A stretch of 26,662 bases of DNA. It comes from Physocladia obscura (taxonomy: Eukaryota > Chytridiomycota > Chytridiomycetes > Chytridiales > Chytriomycetaceae). Within the stretch, counting starts at the first letter, position 1; the number at the start of each line of letters is the position of its first letter. A program made the position numbers and the translations under genes. The stretch is taken from NCBI GenBank assembly GCA_027596945.1, contig JADGJH010000129.1, positions 1,734 to 28,395 of the forward strand. The letters are read 5' to 3'. Positions 1 to 13,786 of the stretch are shown here, piece by piece. The notes beneath the pieces were generated by a model. That model worked only from the letters and a program-made list of their open reading frames with translations. It did not search any database and had not been told where the DNA came from.

Positions 1-1298
1 AAAGAAGAAAAGAAAAAGTAATTAAATATATAAATGACTGTCATTTGAGAGACTTCTCGATTTCCTTCAAACTGCTCAATGAATTTGTTCCGCTTTCCGA
101 GGACATCATGAATATGAATGCATTTATATAAAGTCTTAAAATCAATATACTCGCCGGCAACATCATAAACTGCAATTAAAAAGTTCAAACAAATAAAAAA
201 ATGAAAGCCTAAAGTCCCTGAAAGAAATAAATATACCGTCCAATTCATCATTCGCGATGAAATCCAAAGAAATACTTTGACCATGCGTGATAATGTTTGT
301 AACTCGTTTTATTTCTCGTTTTTCGCTTATTCCTAACGCCGCTTTCCCAACATTACGAGTTCTTTCATTGACACTGATGAAAAAAAAAAAATTTATGAGG
401 CTGTGAACTAGTAAAATCCATAAACTCACGTTCCCAGCCATTGGTATATTTCTTTAACAATGGCGTCTCTTATATTTTCGCGTTGAATGGGAATAAATTG
501 CTCTTAAAAGAATAATTTAGAAGATATGTAAAATGAATTTCAACCTCACCCATATCTTTGGCAACCGCAAATTCCATGATTCGCGGTAAATGATTCGCTT
601 GCAAATCATCAAGCATCTATCATTGGCAAATTAATCAATTATTGATTTAAAAAGTGCTTTTTTTTAACTCGAAGGGCTGAATAATGCTTTCCCTTTTCAA
701 TTTGAATATTGATTTTGTTTGCAACGTCTAGTACTACCAAGCATGTTTGCACGCTCTCCATAGCGAGTTCCACATTCAAAAGAACTTTTCGATACTCTAT
801 AGTTTCTTTTTTCTGATACAATCGGTTATAAGTGATGCGTGATGAGAGAGTAAATTGAGTTTCTTCCGACCTTCTCTACTATCTTAATTCCTGTGTTCTG
901 CATCTCAGTATTCAGAGTAACAATTTTTGTCTTCAAATCAGCAGTTCCAAGACGAACTTTCAAAAGTTGTTCCACAGATTGGACGAATTCCTTTTCAAAT
1001 TTCAAATTTTTCTAGAACTGAAGCAGCAACTTACTTGATAATGAAAGTTACACATCTTTTCGATTTCATTCTCTTTTTTTGCGATAAAATTATCCAAATG
1101 ATGGCTGAACTCTTGCTCTTTTCCATTTTGGAGGACTGTTTTGACTGTATACGAAATTTTATCAAAGTCGTCAGAAAGTGTCTCAGAATTGCCGGTATCT
1201 GATATTACGAGCTTATTTAAATTTCAGTTTTCATACAACACTATTTCAAAAGAACGTTATTCAAAAAGAACCTCGCGTATCATCTGCTGGAGATCCAT
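1..1298 (-). CDS. SEC15: Exocyst complex subunit Sec15/EXOC6, N-terminal part (runs off left edge)
   Basis: Sec15 is an exocyst subunit that links Rab GTPases on secretory vesicles to tethering at the plasma membrane. The gene is split into small exons read right to left: 1298-1272, 1211-1035, 990-871, 812-669, 616-550, 502-430, 373-237 and from 169 leftward. All phases agree, giving about 280 residues, roughly the first third of a usual ~800-residue protein. Sequence hallmarks are EIEKMCNFHYQ (exon 2), EFVQSVEQLLKVRL (exon 3), a 'HYSALR / MLDDLQANHLPRI' segment matching the Sec15 'YYPALRTLEQLE..YLPR' block, and VNERTRNVGKAAL matching 'IRE.SR.IGE'. The start is the first ATG giving a nine-codon exon 1 (MDLQQMIRE). 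The donor after exon 3 (gtcgga) is weak; an alternative gtagag lies 9 nt upstream, but the chosen one keeps family spacing. The end of exon 8 is unclear: coding seems to stop near 70-30, followed by an intron-like T-rich stretch. Family assignment is confident; the exact start is less so. Confidence 0.87.
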
Positions 1299-1330
1299 TT
1301 TTTACTTTTTCCAAACAAAATAATAATTTA
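1299..1330 (-). other. 32-bp gap between Dicer stop and Sec15 start
   Basis: This AT-rich spacer (TAAATTATTATTTTG followed by an A-rich stretch) is all that separates the Dicer TAA from the Sec15 ATG on the same strand. It has no AATAAA. The Sec15 promoter and 5' leader must therefore lie largely inside the Dicer terminal exon, unless the two genes are co-transcribed or the Sec15 start is misplaced. Confidence 0.7.
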
Positions 1331-4300
1331 TTAAGATTTTGATTTTTTCAGCAAAAGTTGCAATTGCTCATTTTGAATCGCCTGCAATTGCAGCCGTTCT
1401 TGTTGCTGTATCGCCATCAGTTGCATCAAGAAATAATTAACACTTGAAGACGATGTTGGGTGAACCTTCAGTTGATTAAGTTCGTTCATTTCGAGAGCAG
1501 CTAAAAATGAAGTAAAAATTGAGAAAGATTGCGGTTCGTGAAGAGATTTTCTTGAGCAAGAATTAGTTTCTTCATTATTGGTCTCATGAAAGTTTGATGG
1601 ATCTGGTTTGTTTTCGATCACTTCATCTCTTTTCTCAACACGTTTCAGTTTCTCTGTTTTTAAACTCTGTGGGGAACATTTTTGCCTTGTCAATAGGAGG
1701 TGATCTATTTTCAGCTTGTTTGAATCAGCCCACTTTAAGGCTGCGATAGTTGCCCGCCTTTTTGACAGTTGTTTTGTGTTACCGCTCCCACAACCAATAC
1801 TTTCATCGACAAGGAACACTGTTGTCACAATTTCAGCAATTCCATTTTCTTCGGTTTCTTCATATCTAATTTGAAAAGAAAAACAAAACAAAAAGCGGGT
1901 GTCAAATAAATCGCTGTAAAAAATACACATACTGATACAAAATATTTTCTGGAGTAAAACCAAGCCCCTGATAATATTCATGCATCTGTCTTATAGGACT
2001 TTTTTCGACTACTTCTGGAGTGACATATTTCGTCAAAAAAGGTGATATCATTGGTTTTAGAGCATTCCAAACGGCCGCTAAACTATAATTTGAATCCATA
2101 TAAATAGCTCCAACAATCGCTTCAAATAAATCGCCGAGAACTTTTGGGCCTTCTTGAATCGCTTCGCCTGGGCTTGAGTTCATAGCGCCTGTTAACAATA
2201 AATATGACAAATAGGCCTGTATTTGTCTTTCTAATATCGGAGATGAGTGAAGGAGAAATCGATATAATCCAGTAGATACAGCCAGACGGCAAAAAGATTC
2301 ACTGTTAACGGCAGCTTGTCTTAATTCGGTAAGCTTCTCAGGTGAAAGATTAAGATATTGTCCAAATACGTATTGCATAATAATCCAATCTAATATTGCG
2401 TCGCCCAAAAATTCCAAAATTTCGTATGAGTGTGTCTTCCCAGCAAAAGATTTGTGAGTAATTGCTTGAAGAGCAAGATTTTTTTCTCGAAACTTGTAAC
2501 CGATTTGCAACTCCAAAATTTCGACACTTAAGTCATTTCCACCAATATTTTTTGTATCGACGTCAACCAATTGTGCGTTGTTGTTTACCAATAAATGTTC
2601 GTCCATTTTAAAATCCAGATAAAATTCAGGTTTTGCAAGGTCCAACAAGGCTTCTTGATTAATTAATCCAAATCTGCTCAGTAATTTCCAAGATGATTCT
2701 GCACCACTATCTATAAATGCCGCACCAATAAGTGCTTCAACAAAATCGGCAAGCTTTTTTTCACTAAATCGCCGCTGCAAAATGGTAATAGATTGGTTGT
2801 CTTTCCAAAATACTCTTGGTGGTGACCATACTCGAGCTTTAAATGGAGAAATTACCATCAATCCCCCTAATTCAAATTTTCGAGATATTTCGCATAAATT
2901 CTTGTTGCTCACAATATGTCCTCTCAATTTTGACAGATCTCCTTCATTGAAGGTTGGGTTTTGTTTGATTAAATTGGCAGAACATGCAAATTTCAAAAAC
3001 GAGTCACCGAGAGTTTCAAGGCGTTCGTAACTGTATGATTCAAGAGCTGAGGTCGCTGTAAAAGCTTGAAGCATGGTGTTGATAGAAATATTTGTTAATT
3101 CCAGCTTTTTTCGAGTTTCTTCAATCAAACAAAATGTTTCAACGCGACTTAATATGGACGGTAATATTTGAGCAATCTTAAAGAGCTCTGCTGGAACTGG
3201 TAGAACATTGCAAGCATCTAAAGGGAGATAGATTTTAGCAGAGTCTGGTGATAATATAGATGGCTCAAAAGGACGCGTATAAGAACGTAAAGCAGGTACT
3301 TTGAAAACCTCCAACATTGGTGCATCGTTATGTTGAAGGTTATAACCAAGTTTTTCAAAATAGTCAGCAAAACTAGAAACATCAGCAAATTTTTCTGTTG
3401 TAAATGGGCTGTTTACGTTGAGATGGCAAGCGAGTTCATTCGGTATGTAGACCATTCCATTGTGATGTGTTTGCAAAATAGTTTGGCAAAGAAGCATGTT
3501 CAGTTTGGTCGCAATTCTGCTTGATGATCTTAGCCGCTCCCATGATCCATTCTGAGTTGTATTATGTTCCTGCAGGAAGTCAAAAACAGTATCAAAACTG
3601 GGGACAGTGTCAAAATATTTAATATCCGTCTGAAAATTTATCTCTACACTTATTATTTTTTCACGTTCATTTCGCTTTCGTTTTCTCAATTTTTGCTCTT
3701 GGCCGATTCCCAACGATTGAACAACATCCAAAAGTGTGTTTTCATTTTTTTCGACTTCCAAATCACTCTCAAATTCCAAATCTGAATCTATATTATTTGC
3801 GGGATCGTATATGGGATCCAAAAGGTTCATCCCACCAAAAGCAATTGATTTTGTATGAACTTTTAGACCATCTTTTAGATCAGAAGGTGAATCTGTTTTT
3901 GTTTGCGCGATTTTTTTTTCCAAAACTGCAATCCAATTATGAAGGGGAACTCGACGCTCTTCATCAACCGCGGAAACAAGGTTCCAATCAAATACCCATT
4001 CAAAATTTTCAAAGGCTTCTTTCTTGAAATACCCTAAAACTGGGGCAATCATGAACATTGAGGAAGTATCCTTAATATTTTTCATTTGTTCAGCTGTATT
4101 ATCAGGAATTTTCGTGTTTTGATGATGTAAAACAATATTCCAAAACTTCGACTGGAAAGACCTCAACTTTTCAAGTTCTGATTTCGCTATTCGGATGATT
4201 TTTTCAAAACCAATATTCAGTATTTTAACGGTACAAGGATCTTGCCCAAGAAACATTGGAATGTCAGGAATTACTTCAGTTGGAATCGGAGCAAGAGTCA

Positions 4301-7066
4301 AAATAGCAAGCGTACGCTTCGGTTGGTTTAATACACGTTCATCATTATTTAAAATATTTTGAATATTGATAATTGGTGAATTGTATATGTTTTGAGATAG
4401 TTCTTCGAATTCTGGTCCAAACGACACGATTGCAGCATAAAATTGCATTGAATCGAGCCTTTGGGAATCTTCAGCTTCAGAACAAATTTCAATCCATTTT
4501 TCTGAATGGACGAAACAGTCAGGAACTTTTTGTTCCACCACAAAAGAGGCATCGCTTTGATTTTCACCAAGTGCTGAGTCAAATACAAATTGTTGCAAAG
4601 TTTTCAATTTTCCGTTTGCTTCATCTTCATAATTTGTTTTGATTTCAAGTAGACGCCTAAAGGCAAATGCCGTAGCTTTTCGTTTAGCAAGGCCAGCAGG
4701 AAGAAGGTGATCATTTAAAGCGCCTGTTCGATGCAAATATTTGATTGCCTCAAGTCCAGCCGATTGAATAGCTAATTTTCGCGTAAATCTTACTGATCCT
4801 ACTATTTCTACAGTTTCTGAAGACTGAAATGACTTTAAAACTTTCAGTTTATAAGCAAATCCAGAGGAAATTTGCTCTTTAAATTTGCTTTCAAAACGAT
4901 CATTTGCAAAAGGATCAGGTGTAATACTACTGATAGAATCTTGCTTTGATTTCAGTTCGAAATACTTTGCCCACAAGCTTGGGTTAATTTTTTGCGATCC
5001 TTCAATGAAAACAGAATATTCCGGCTTACGTTTTAAGAACCGAGACAAAATCGAATTAAATCCAGACGGTAAAACAGTTGTCAAGTTTGTAGCATAAACA
5101 TCGTCAACACCAACGAGCTCGTCAATAACGGCATTATCTGTTTCACTTTTCACAACGCTTATTGAGCTTGAATTCTGATCCGTATTTGCTGTGAGTGATG
5201 ATACAAGTGTACGCGTCATCATTTCAGAGACTTTAGCTTGCGATATAACATCCAGGGCATGCATATCATGGCGTTTTACCATAATTATATATTCAGATCC
5301 ATGTATATCACGCGCACGACCGCGGGATTGGACATATCCCGAGTTGGACCGAAACAGATCGAAAATAACAATAAGCTTGCAAGCAGGTCTGTTTAAACTA
5401 GTCATAAATTTTGGAGAAATTTATATCACTCTTACATATCTATCCCTTCTTCTGCAACTTTCGTGACAACAAGCAAATTAACTTCTCCGCAGCGAAATCG
5501 ATCAAGAGTTTTTTGTTGAATATTTGAACTCATTTTATCAGTCGACGAGGATGAAGATGAACCTTGCCCTGTAATATAAGCACAAGATACATTTGGAAAA
5601 TGGAGCGGAGCAAGCTGTCTCAAAAGATCGCAAAGAGTTGACGCAGATGTTCGTTTTTCGACAAAAATCATGCCTCGAAATTTTTTGGTGGTATCAAAAT
5701 TATTGGCGCGTAGTGAAATTATTTGGACAAGTGTCCAAATTTTGTTGGAAATATCAGTTGTTGACGCTGATGTGATCGACGGTGGTAATGGATAGTGTTC
5801 AATAGAAATAACTGAAATAGGATCTACCATCAATTTAGTCGATCCTGAATTTTTAGTTAGAATCACTTCAAATATAAACCAATTTCCTACTGGAAATTTC
5901 GAATCGTTTGCGAGACATACAAATGCTATTGAACAGGCGAACCGCAAGTCTTCCAGCACACCAAGAGCCCAAATCAGTTTCCAGTTCTTTAATCAAATTA
6001 AGACACCTTGCCACCTGTTCCTCATGTTCTTCGTCCAATTTTTTCAGCCTGTTTAATGCGTTCACATAAAACGCGAAGAAATATGCCGACAACGTTAACT
6101 CCGGCGAATTAGACTCTAAAGCTATATTTCCGGAGATAACCAAATCAAATATCCCATTTTGAGATGGATTGAATTCGACCAAGTATTCTTTTGCATGTGA
6201 TATATGACCTTCAAGCATGTTTCTATCCGAAATAGTGACAATATGACAATCTAAACTTTGTTGAAGTTCAACAAGCCCTTGTAGAGCCACGTCTATTGTC
6301 GTTGATTTTTGATAAATCGGAGAAGCAGTCATTCCCAAAATTTTTGGTTTTTCGGCATCAGGTGGAAGGGTATGATAAAATTCTTTCATCAACAGATTAT
6401 ACGGATGGTTTTTCCAAGCATGATGGCACTCGTCGAACACAATTAATGCAACGTCAGTTGAAATATTGATGAATCCGTGTCGCATCGTGTTGAGAAAAAC
6501 TTGAGGAGTGAAAATCAACACATGGTGACAACTCATCTCAGAATACCAACCTAAAATCAACAATTAGATGGTTTCGATGAGTAAAAGGCAAGTTACCCAA
6601 TCGGTCCCAATAGCTGACAGAAGTTGAATCATCCCGAGAATATTCGCCTACAATCAAATCACAACTATTTCTGATCTTTTCTGCCTGCTGATTCACGAGA
6701 GATACGGTCGGGGCAAGAAAAACAATCTTTTTTGGTTGTCGTGGCAGTGTAAAGCCATCAATCTCTACTTGTCTATTTCGAATTTTGATAATCAGCAGTT
6801 TGTTCATATAAGTTGCAGCTGCTATTGACTAACGATATTTTCGTTTGATTATTAAAAAGAACACTATTGGCGCCAGAGTCTCCACGAAGCATTGCTTCAA
6901 TATCGCTTCTCGAAACCGGAATAAGATCTTGTGATAAGTTCTCCATTAGAAGTATTGAAATCAAAGTCTTTCCTGCGCCAGTATCCAGAAATGCAATAAT
7001 ATTACGAGTTAACGCTGCTGAAAGAAGCTCAAGTTGATATGGCCGAGGCTGGGCTTTTGACGACAT
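1331..7066 (-). CDS. DCL1: Dicer ribonuclease (helicase-DUF283-PAZ-RNase IIIa-RNase IIIb-dsRBD)
   Basis: Dicer cuts long dsRNA or hairpin RNA into small RNAs for RNA interference. Six exons: 7066-6834, 6772-6597, 6550-5891, 5844-5436, 5397-1933, 1865-1331. They total 5478 nt and encode 1825 residues in one frame; introns are 61, 46, 46, 38 and 67 nt. Domains: DExD helicase with Walker A LDTGAGKT (27-34), DECH (176-179) and MTASP; helicase C ending in YVQSRGRARD (~515); dimerization/DUF283 with a 'YLHRTGALNDHLLP' block (~700-725); a PAZ region (~1165-1235) with SFADYFEKLGYNL and LPSILSRVE, as in animal Dicer; RNase IIIa ERLETLGDSFLK (~1284) and ADFVEALIGA; RNase IIIb YEILEFLGDAILD (~1486) and LGDLFEAIVGA; and a dsRBD spanning the last intron. 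Acidic catalytic residues of both RNase III domains are present. A ~95-residue Gln/Leu-rich C-terminal tail follows the dsRBD. The start is the only ATG just ahead of the PRPYQ helicase entry motif. The symbol is generic. Confidence 0.95.
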
Positions 7067-7375
7067 TTTTCAAACAATTCCAATACGGAGACAGCCCACC
7101 AAAAACGCTGCTTTATTGTATGACTTGGAGCATACTATTTTGATTGTATACGTTATGAGTATGAACGAAAAGAGTTAACATAAACTTTTTAAATTATACG
7201 TTTCATATGACTTTTCCTCAGGGTTTCAAACAAAAATAATTTATTCTCCACCGCCGATTCATTTACCCATTCAATGATGAGTTTTTTGCTTAATTGTATT
7301 TGCTTTTATTTTTTGCAATGATTTAAATTTGGGTTTCAATATGAACCGTATTAAAAAATCCAATGAAAAACACAG
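7067..7375. promoter_or_regulatory. Intergenic: Dicer promoter region and ACOT9-like 3' end
   Basis: 309 bp between two minus-strand genes. A minus-strand AATAAA (positions 7305-7310 read on the complement) lies about 66 nt past the thioesterase stop and is a plausible poly(A) signal for it. The remaining ~230 bp before the Dicer ATG is AT-rich and should hold the Dicer promoter. I see no recognisable operator, repeat or RNA gene. Confidence 0.5.
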
Positions 7376-9009
7376 TTACGGAAAGTTTTCTAACGAAGAA
7401 AATCTCCGTTTGCCTTCCAAATACAGCATACAATCATTATAAGTTCTTGGAATTATACGCCTGGTTTTTCCAGGAATTGGCGACACAGCATCAAATGTGA
7501 ACCAAAATTCATTACTAAGCACGCTTGTTCCTTTTTGCGCGTCCGCAATATGTGCAACTACTTTAATTACAACCTTGCTTTCATGTGTATATACAACTTG
7601 TGAACGGAGATCTAATATATCACCAACTGAAGAAAAAAAAGTCATTTAGGAAAAGGAACGAAAAATACATCTGACTCTCAACAGGCCGTCTAAATGTTAC
7701 ATCATCCAGACTCAAAAATTTTAATGGACTTTTGCAGAAGATCATTCCAGTCGTTGAAGCAACTTCATATGCTAGACGCATCAGGTAACCACCAAAAATT
7801 TTGTTATGTATATTACGATCTTGGGGATACGTCAAATTAATGTTTTGCAGCAATGTGTCACGCATCCAGATAATATTCTCGGGTTTAGGGACTCCTTCGC
7901 CTCCTTCTCCAATTGGAACATATTTTATGTACTCCTTATACAGCGCGTGAACGAACGACATTTCTTCAACACTTGGTGGTCGGTTGATTAGTGCGGCATG
8001 CGTCTCATTTTGTTTCGCAGCTTTATGAATTGCACCGTTGGCAAATATCTCACGTTCTGTTTCGTTTTGAAAACGAATCTGAGGAACTTTTGCTGATTTG
8101 CCCGTTTCTGAATCAAGTGCAACCTGAAAAGAGGATGTGAGAAAACCTGACAAAAAAAAAAAAAAAAAAAAACTTCACCATAATAAATTTCGCTACTAAA
8201 ATCAAATCATTCTCCGTTCTTTCATTCATCTTTGGCACCATGGTTCTGCGATAAGGAGAAGCTTCATCATTCATTTCTTCCGCCGTTATACCGGAATTTT
8301 TCGGAATTTTTTGCATGTGGATTGTGATTTCCATTGATGAGTTGCCAACATCTTAATTTTTAGTGATTAGTAAGGCTTTTGTCTAGTTAGAGTAAACTCA
8401 CATGTAACGTGGCCGAAAATGGAGATGTCGTCATCTTTTGGAATTTCTTGGATAATATCGATGCGATCAACAGTGGCTTTGGAAACAGTTAGTTATTTAC
8501 TAGAACGGAAACGGAAACAGTTGCAAACCCGTCACAATCGTTAAGTTGGAAGAAATTTCTGAACAGTGGAGGAATGAGATAGATGCAGCCAACGCGTCAA
8601 GATCCTCCAAAACTTTTCCAACACGAATACGTCCCCATGGATTGAGATAGTCTTCAATCAGCGTTGGGTCAGACCGAAAAGGAAGAAATACTTGTACAAA
8701 TGAATCGTTCATTGTACGGTCATTTAGACGGCCATCGATACTGGCAGGCGATTCTGCAAGTCCGGGTGTAAGATTATTTTGCTTGGTTAATTGCAAGATT
8801 CTGTCTTTCATGCGGTGAATCCACAAGTTCGACGTTTGTTGAGAGTGTTTGCGAAACTCGGGACGTCTTGCTGTAGTTTGAATCTGCCCTGTAGTCTCCT
8901 TGATTGGAACATAATTTAGCTTGGTTGCGAATCCTCTGAATGCAATGGGTGCATATGATTTTGCGAATCCCACAGTTCGCGTCAGCGCGTGCGTTATCAA
9001 CACAGCCAT
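7376..9009 (-). CDS. ACOT9-like mitochondrial acyl-CoA thioesterase
   Basis: This family hydrolyses acyl-CoA esters to free fatty acid and CoA through paired hotdog domains, usually in mitochondria. Five exons: 9009-8529, 8476-8402, 8351-8179, 8123-7676, 7626-7376; 1428 nt, 475 residues, phases consistent. The N-terminus (MAVLITHALTRTVGFAKSYA) is basic and poor in acidic residues, like a mitochondrial presequence. Hotdog 1 shows VFLPFRSDP, a 'NPWGRIRVGKVLEDLDALA' block, IVTATVDRID and FGHVTYVGNSSMEI. Hotdog 2 shows a 'PQDRNIHNKIFGGYLMRLAYE' block, SLDDVTFRRPVEIGDIL and a C-terminal RTYNDCMLYLEG, all collinear with animal ACOT9. Length is slightly above the human enzyme. Intron 3 carries a run of 21 T right behind its donor. 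The gene is divergent from the CNOT11 homologue across 55 bp. Confidence 0.92.
8124..8178 (-). repeat. Intron containing a 21-nt homopolymer T run
   Basis: Within ACOT9-like intron 3 the + strand has 21 consecutive A at 8152-8172, so the transcript reads donor GTGAAG followed by T21, then TTTTCAG as acceptor. Placing a long T run directly behind the donor is unusual, and the run is prone to length change or assembly error. It does not affect the reading frame because it is intronic. Confidence 0.8.
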
Positions 9010-9064
9010 TTCTTCGGAATGGAAATCAAAGAATTACAAAATTTCAAGGAAGAAAAAATCAGAA
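9010..9064. promoter_or_regulatory. 55-bp bidirectional promoter gap (ACOT9-like / CNOT11)
   Basis: Both start codons face outward from this gap, so transcription of both genes must start within it or inside the opposing first exons. The gap is A-rich on the + strand (AAGGAAGAAAAAATCAG). No TATA box is obvious. Confidence 0.6.
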
Positions 9065-10698
9065 ATGGGTTATGTGGGAGATGCTACCAGATTAACACGA
9101 CTCGATACTGCTCGCGTGTTAAGTCTACTGCACAGCTATGCCCAGTCGGACTATCCTCTCAGTGCTGCGGTGGCTGAAGTGCGGCGTTTGTTTGAGCCAC
9201 CAAAGGTTTTTCTTCCTTCCTTATCTTTAGCTAAAATAAATATAAAAAAACAACCAGCTGGCAGCAGTTGCCGCCGCATCAGCAATTGTAGCGACAGTAC
9301 CACCTCTTGCACAATCACTGGCTGCGCGTCTTGTTGCCGTCTTTATCGCGTTGCAACTGTATCAGCAACTGGATATGCATTCTGCGAATCTGAATCTGCG
9401 CATAGGCCTTCAACTTGCATTGCCCTCAGATTACAAGAATCATAAAACTCAGAATAGTTTTCATGTTCGTTGGCTCGCATACGCTATTCTTTGTGGTGTT
9501 GATGCAGCACGTATTTCAGCAACAAATATTGCAGCAGCAGATCCGGATACTTTGCTTGCTGATATTGAATCTGCCCCATGGCAGTCGCGCCTCAACCAAA
9601 TTCACCAATCCATTCATGATAACACATTCATGCAATGTTTGCATGTTCCATCTGTATTTGTTCTTGATGACAACACGGAGTCAGATATCTTGGCTGATGA
9701 AATGCCGACTTTTGAAGAGGCCTGCCAAGCTTTTAGTGACATTTTGGATGTTGAAACTGCAGAAGAACAGATTTCTTTGGGTTTCTCTTGTTGGGATATG
9801 CCAAAGTTTATACCAGCCCCGCCATTTGCAATTCCGAACTTAGACGAAGTACACTTTCCAAGTTTAAATTATTAGCATTTGAATTTAAACTGATTTAGTC
9901 ATTTCAGTATATTTGGGTGTCGCCAGATGTATTGCATCATGATTCCTCGTTTGGCATTCATCCTCAACACTCAACACAACACCAGTCTATTCTTAAGGCC
10001 ACCAAACTGCTAAATCTTGCCTTCATTCGGCCACTTCGCAGTCTGGAATTCAAGGTTGGTTTTGTAAGAAAAATATGAACCTAAAAAAAAAAAGTAGCAA
10101 TCTCTCATTATTCTTGAACAGGAGTTTCTCACTTTAATTTTTGGAATCCCTGATTTCGTAGTCAAACATTCGATTGGTATTATCACACCAGCACAAACAT
10201 TCCCCAATCTGGTCGAAAACAATCCAAATATTGCAGTTGAAATTCTCAAACCCTTAATCAAAGCCAACATATCAGACGAGTTTAGAGATTTTTATTTTCG
10301 AACTGAATGTAACCTTAAAACAAACAAAAAAAAAAAGATTCGTTGATGTGTTAGTCAGCATGCCAATATCGATTCAATCATTAGATATTGTAAATAAGCT
10401 TGTATCTTGTGTTCCTGACACTCCTGTCCGTAATGGCCTTCTCAACAGATTCATCACAAATATTTGCCAACAATGCAATATAGCTGCAACAGATCAAACA
10501 AATCAAGCTCGCTTGGTCAAATTGGTTTGCATGTTTGTGCAATCACTTATTCGAAATAATATTGTTAAATTGACAACCGCTGAACAAAATGAATATTTGG
10601 TCGTTGAACTTGAATCGTTTTGTTTGCAGCAATCGCGGTTTAAAGATGCAGCTGACTTGTACAGGCAAATGAAGATTAGTCAAAAGTTAGCATTTTGA
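9065..10698 (+). CDS. CNOT11: CCR4-NOT complex subunit 11 (CNOT11)
   Basis: CNOT11 pairs with CNOT10 and docks on CNOT1 in the main cytoplasmic mRNA deadenylase. Five exons: 9065-9205, 9258-9848, 9908-10054, 10122-10308, 10355-10698; 1410 nt, 469 residues, close to the usual length. The C-terminal conserved domain is clear: TPAQTFPNLVENNPNIAVEI matches the human 'TP..LPDLVENNPLVAIE' block, followed by SIQSLDIVNKL, RLVKLVCMFVQSLIRN and ELESFCLQQSRFKDAADLYR. The N-terminal half (Ala-rich helices, LYQQLDMH) fits the less conserved MIF4G-like part. The final intron offers two acceptors: AAAAAG at ~10338 shifts the frame, while GTTAG at 10354 keeps it and restores exact spacing to human CNOT11, so the latter was chosen. 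An AATAAA at 10708-10713 sits 10 nt past the stop. Confidence 0.93.
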
Positions 10699-10762
10699 AC
10701 GTTTCAAAATAAACGCAATAACTGCAAACTTTTATTTCAATCAATTTTTATTTAATTATTCC
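10699..10762. terminator. Convergent 3' gap with poly(A) signals for both strands
   Basis: The 64-bp gap between CNOT11 (+) and DAHP synthase A (-) stops holds AATAAA on the + strand at 10708-10713 and AATAAA on the - strand (TTTATT at 10747-10752). Cleavage 10-30 nt downstream of each would make the two 3' UTRs overlap as antisense RNA. Confidence 0.65.
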
Positions 10763-12171
<1,409 letters not shown>

Positions 12172-12312
12172 TTTGTGTATGTTTTCCACAGTGAAACCCT
12201 CGTTTTTGTATAATGTTTCGATTTGACAGAATTGGCAAAATGGGAAACAGAACATGAGAGTGGGTGGAATGGGAAACAATTTATTGGGTAGAAAGAAACA
12301 AAAAAACAAAAA
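12172..12312 (-). promoter_or_regulatory. Spacer between the tandem DAHP synthases
   Basis: 141 bp. A minus-strand AATAAA (TTTATT at 12280-12285 on the + strand) 27 nt past the copy B stop is its likely poly(A) signal. The remainder is the promoter and leader of copy A. Confidence 0.6.

Positions 12313-13786
<1,474 letters not shown>

Noticed and set aside
163..441. Minus-strand frame read as one 92-residue protein
   Set aside because: It runs through two introns of Sec15. Only 373-237 and 430-441 are exonic; the hydrophobic stretch is translated intron.
4349..4642. Opposed frames inside the large Dicer exon
   Set aside because: The 1155-codon Dicer exon is uninterrupted here with dimerization/platform sequence; the other frames are chance openings.
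8921..9445. Long plus-strand open frame starting inside the thioesterase first exon
   Set aside because: Its start lies in antisense of ACOT9 coding sequence and its end runs through a CNOT11 intron. The real CNOT11 start is the ATG at 9065 in the same frame.
9065..10698. Initial guess that this gene is a VPS35L/retriever-type subunit
   Set aside because: The block from TPAQTFPNLVENNP to KDAADLYR aligns in order and spacing with CNOT11; no VPS35L motif was found.
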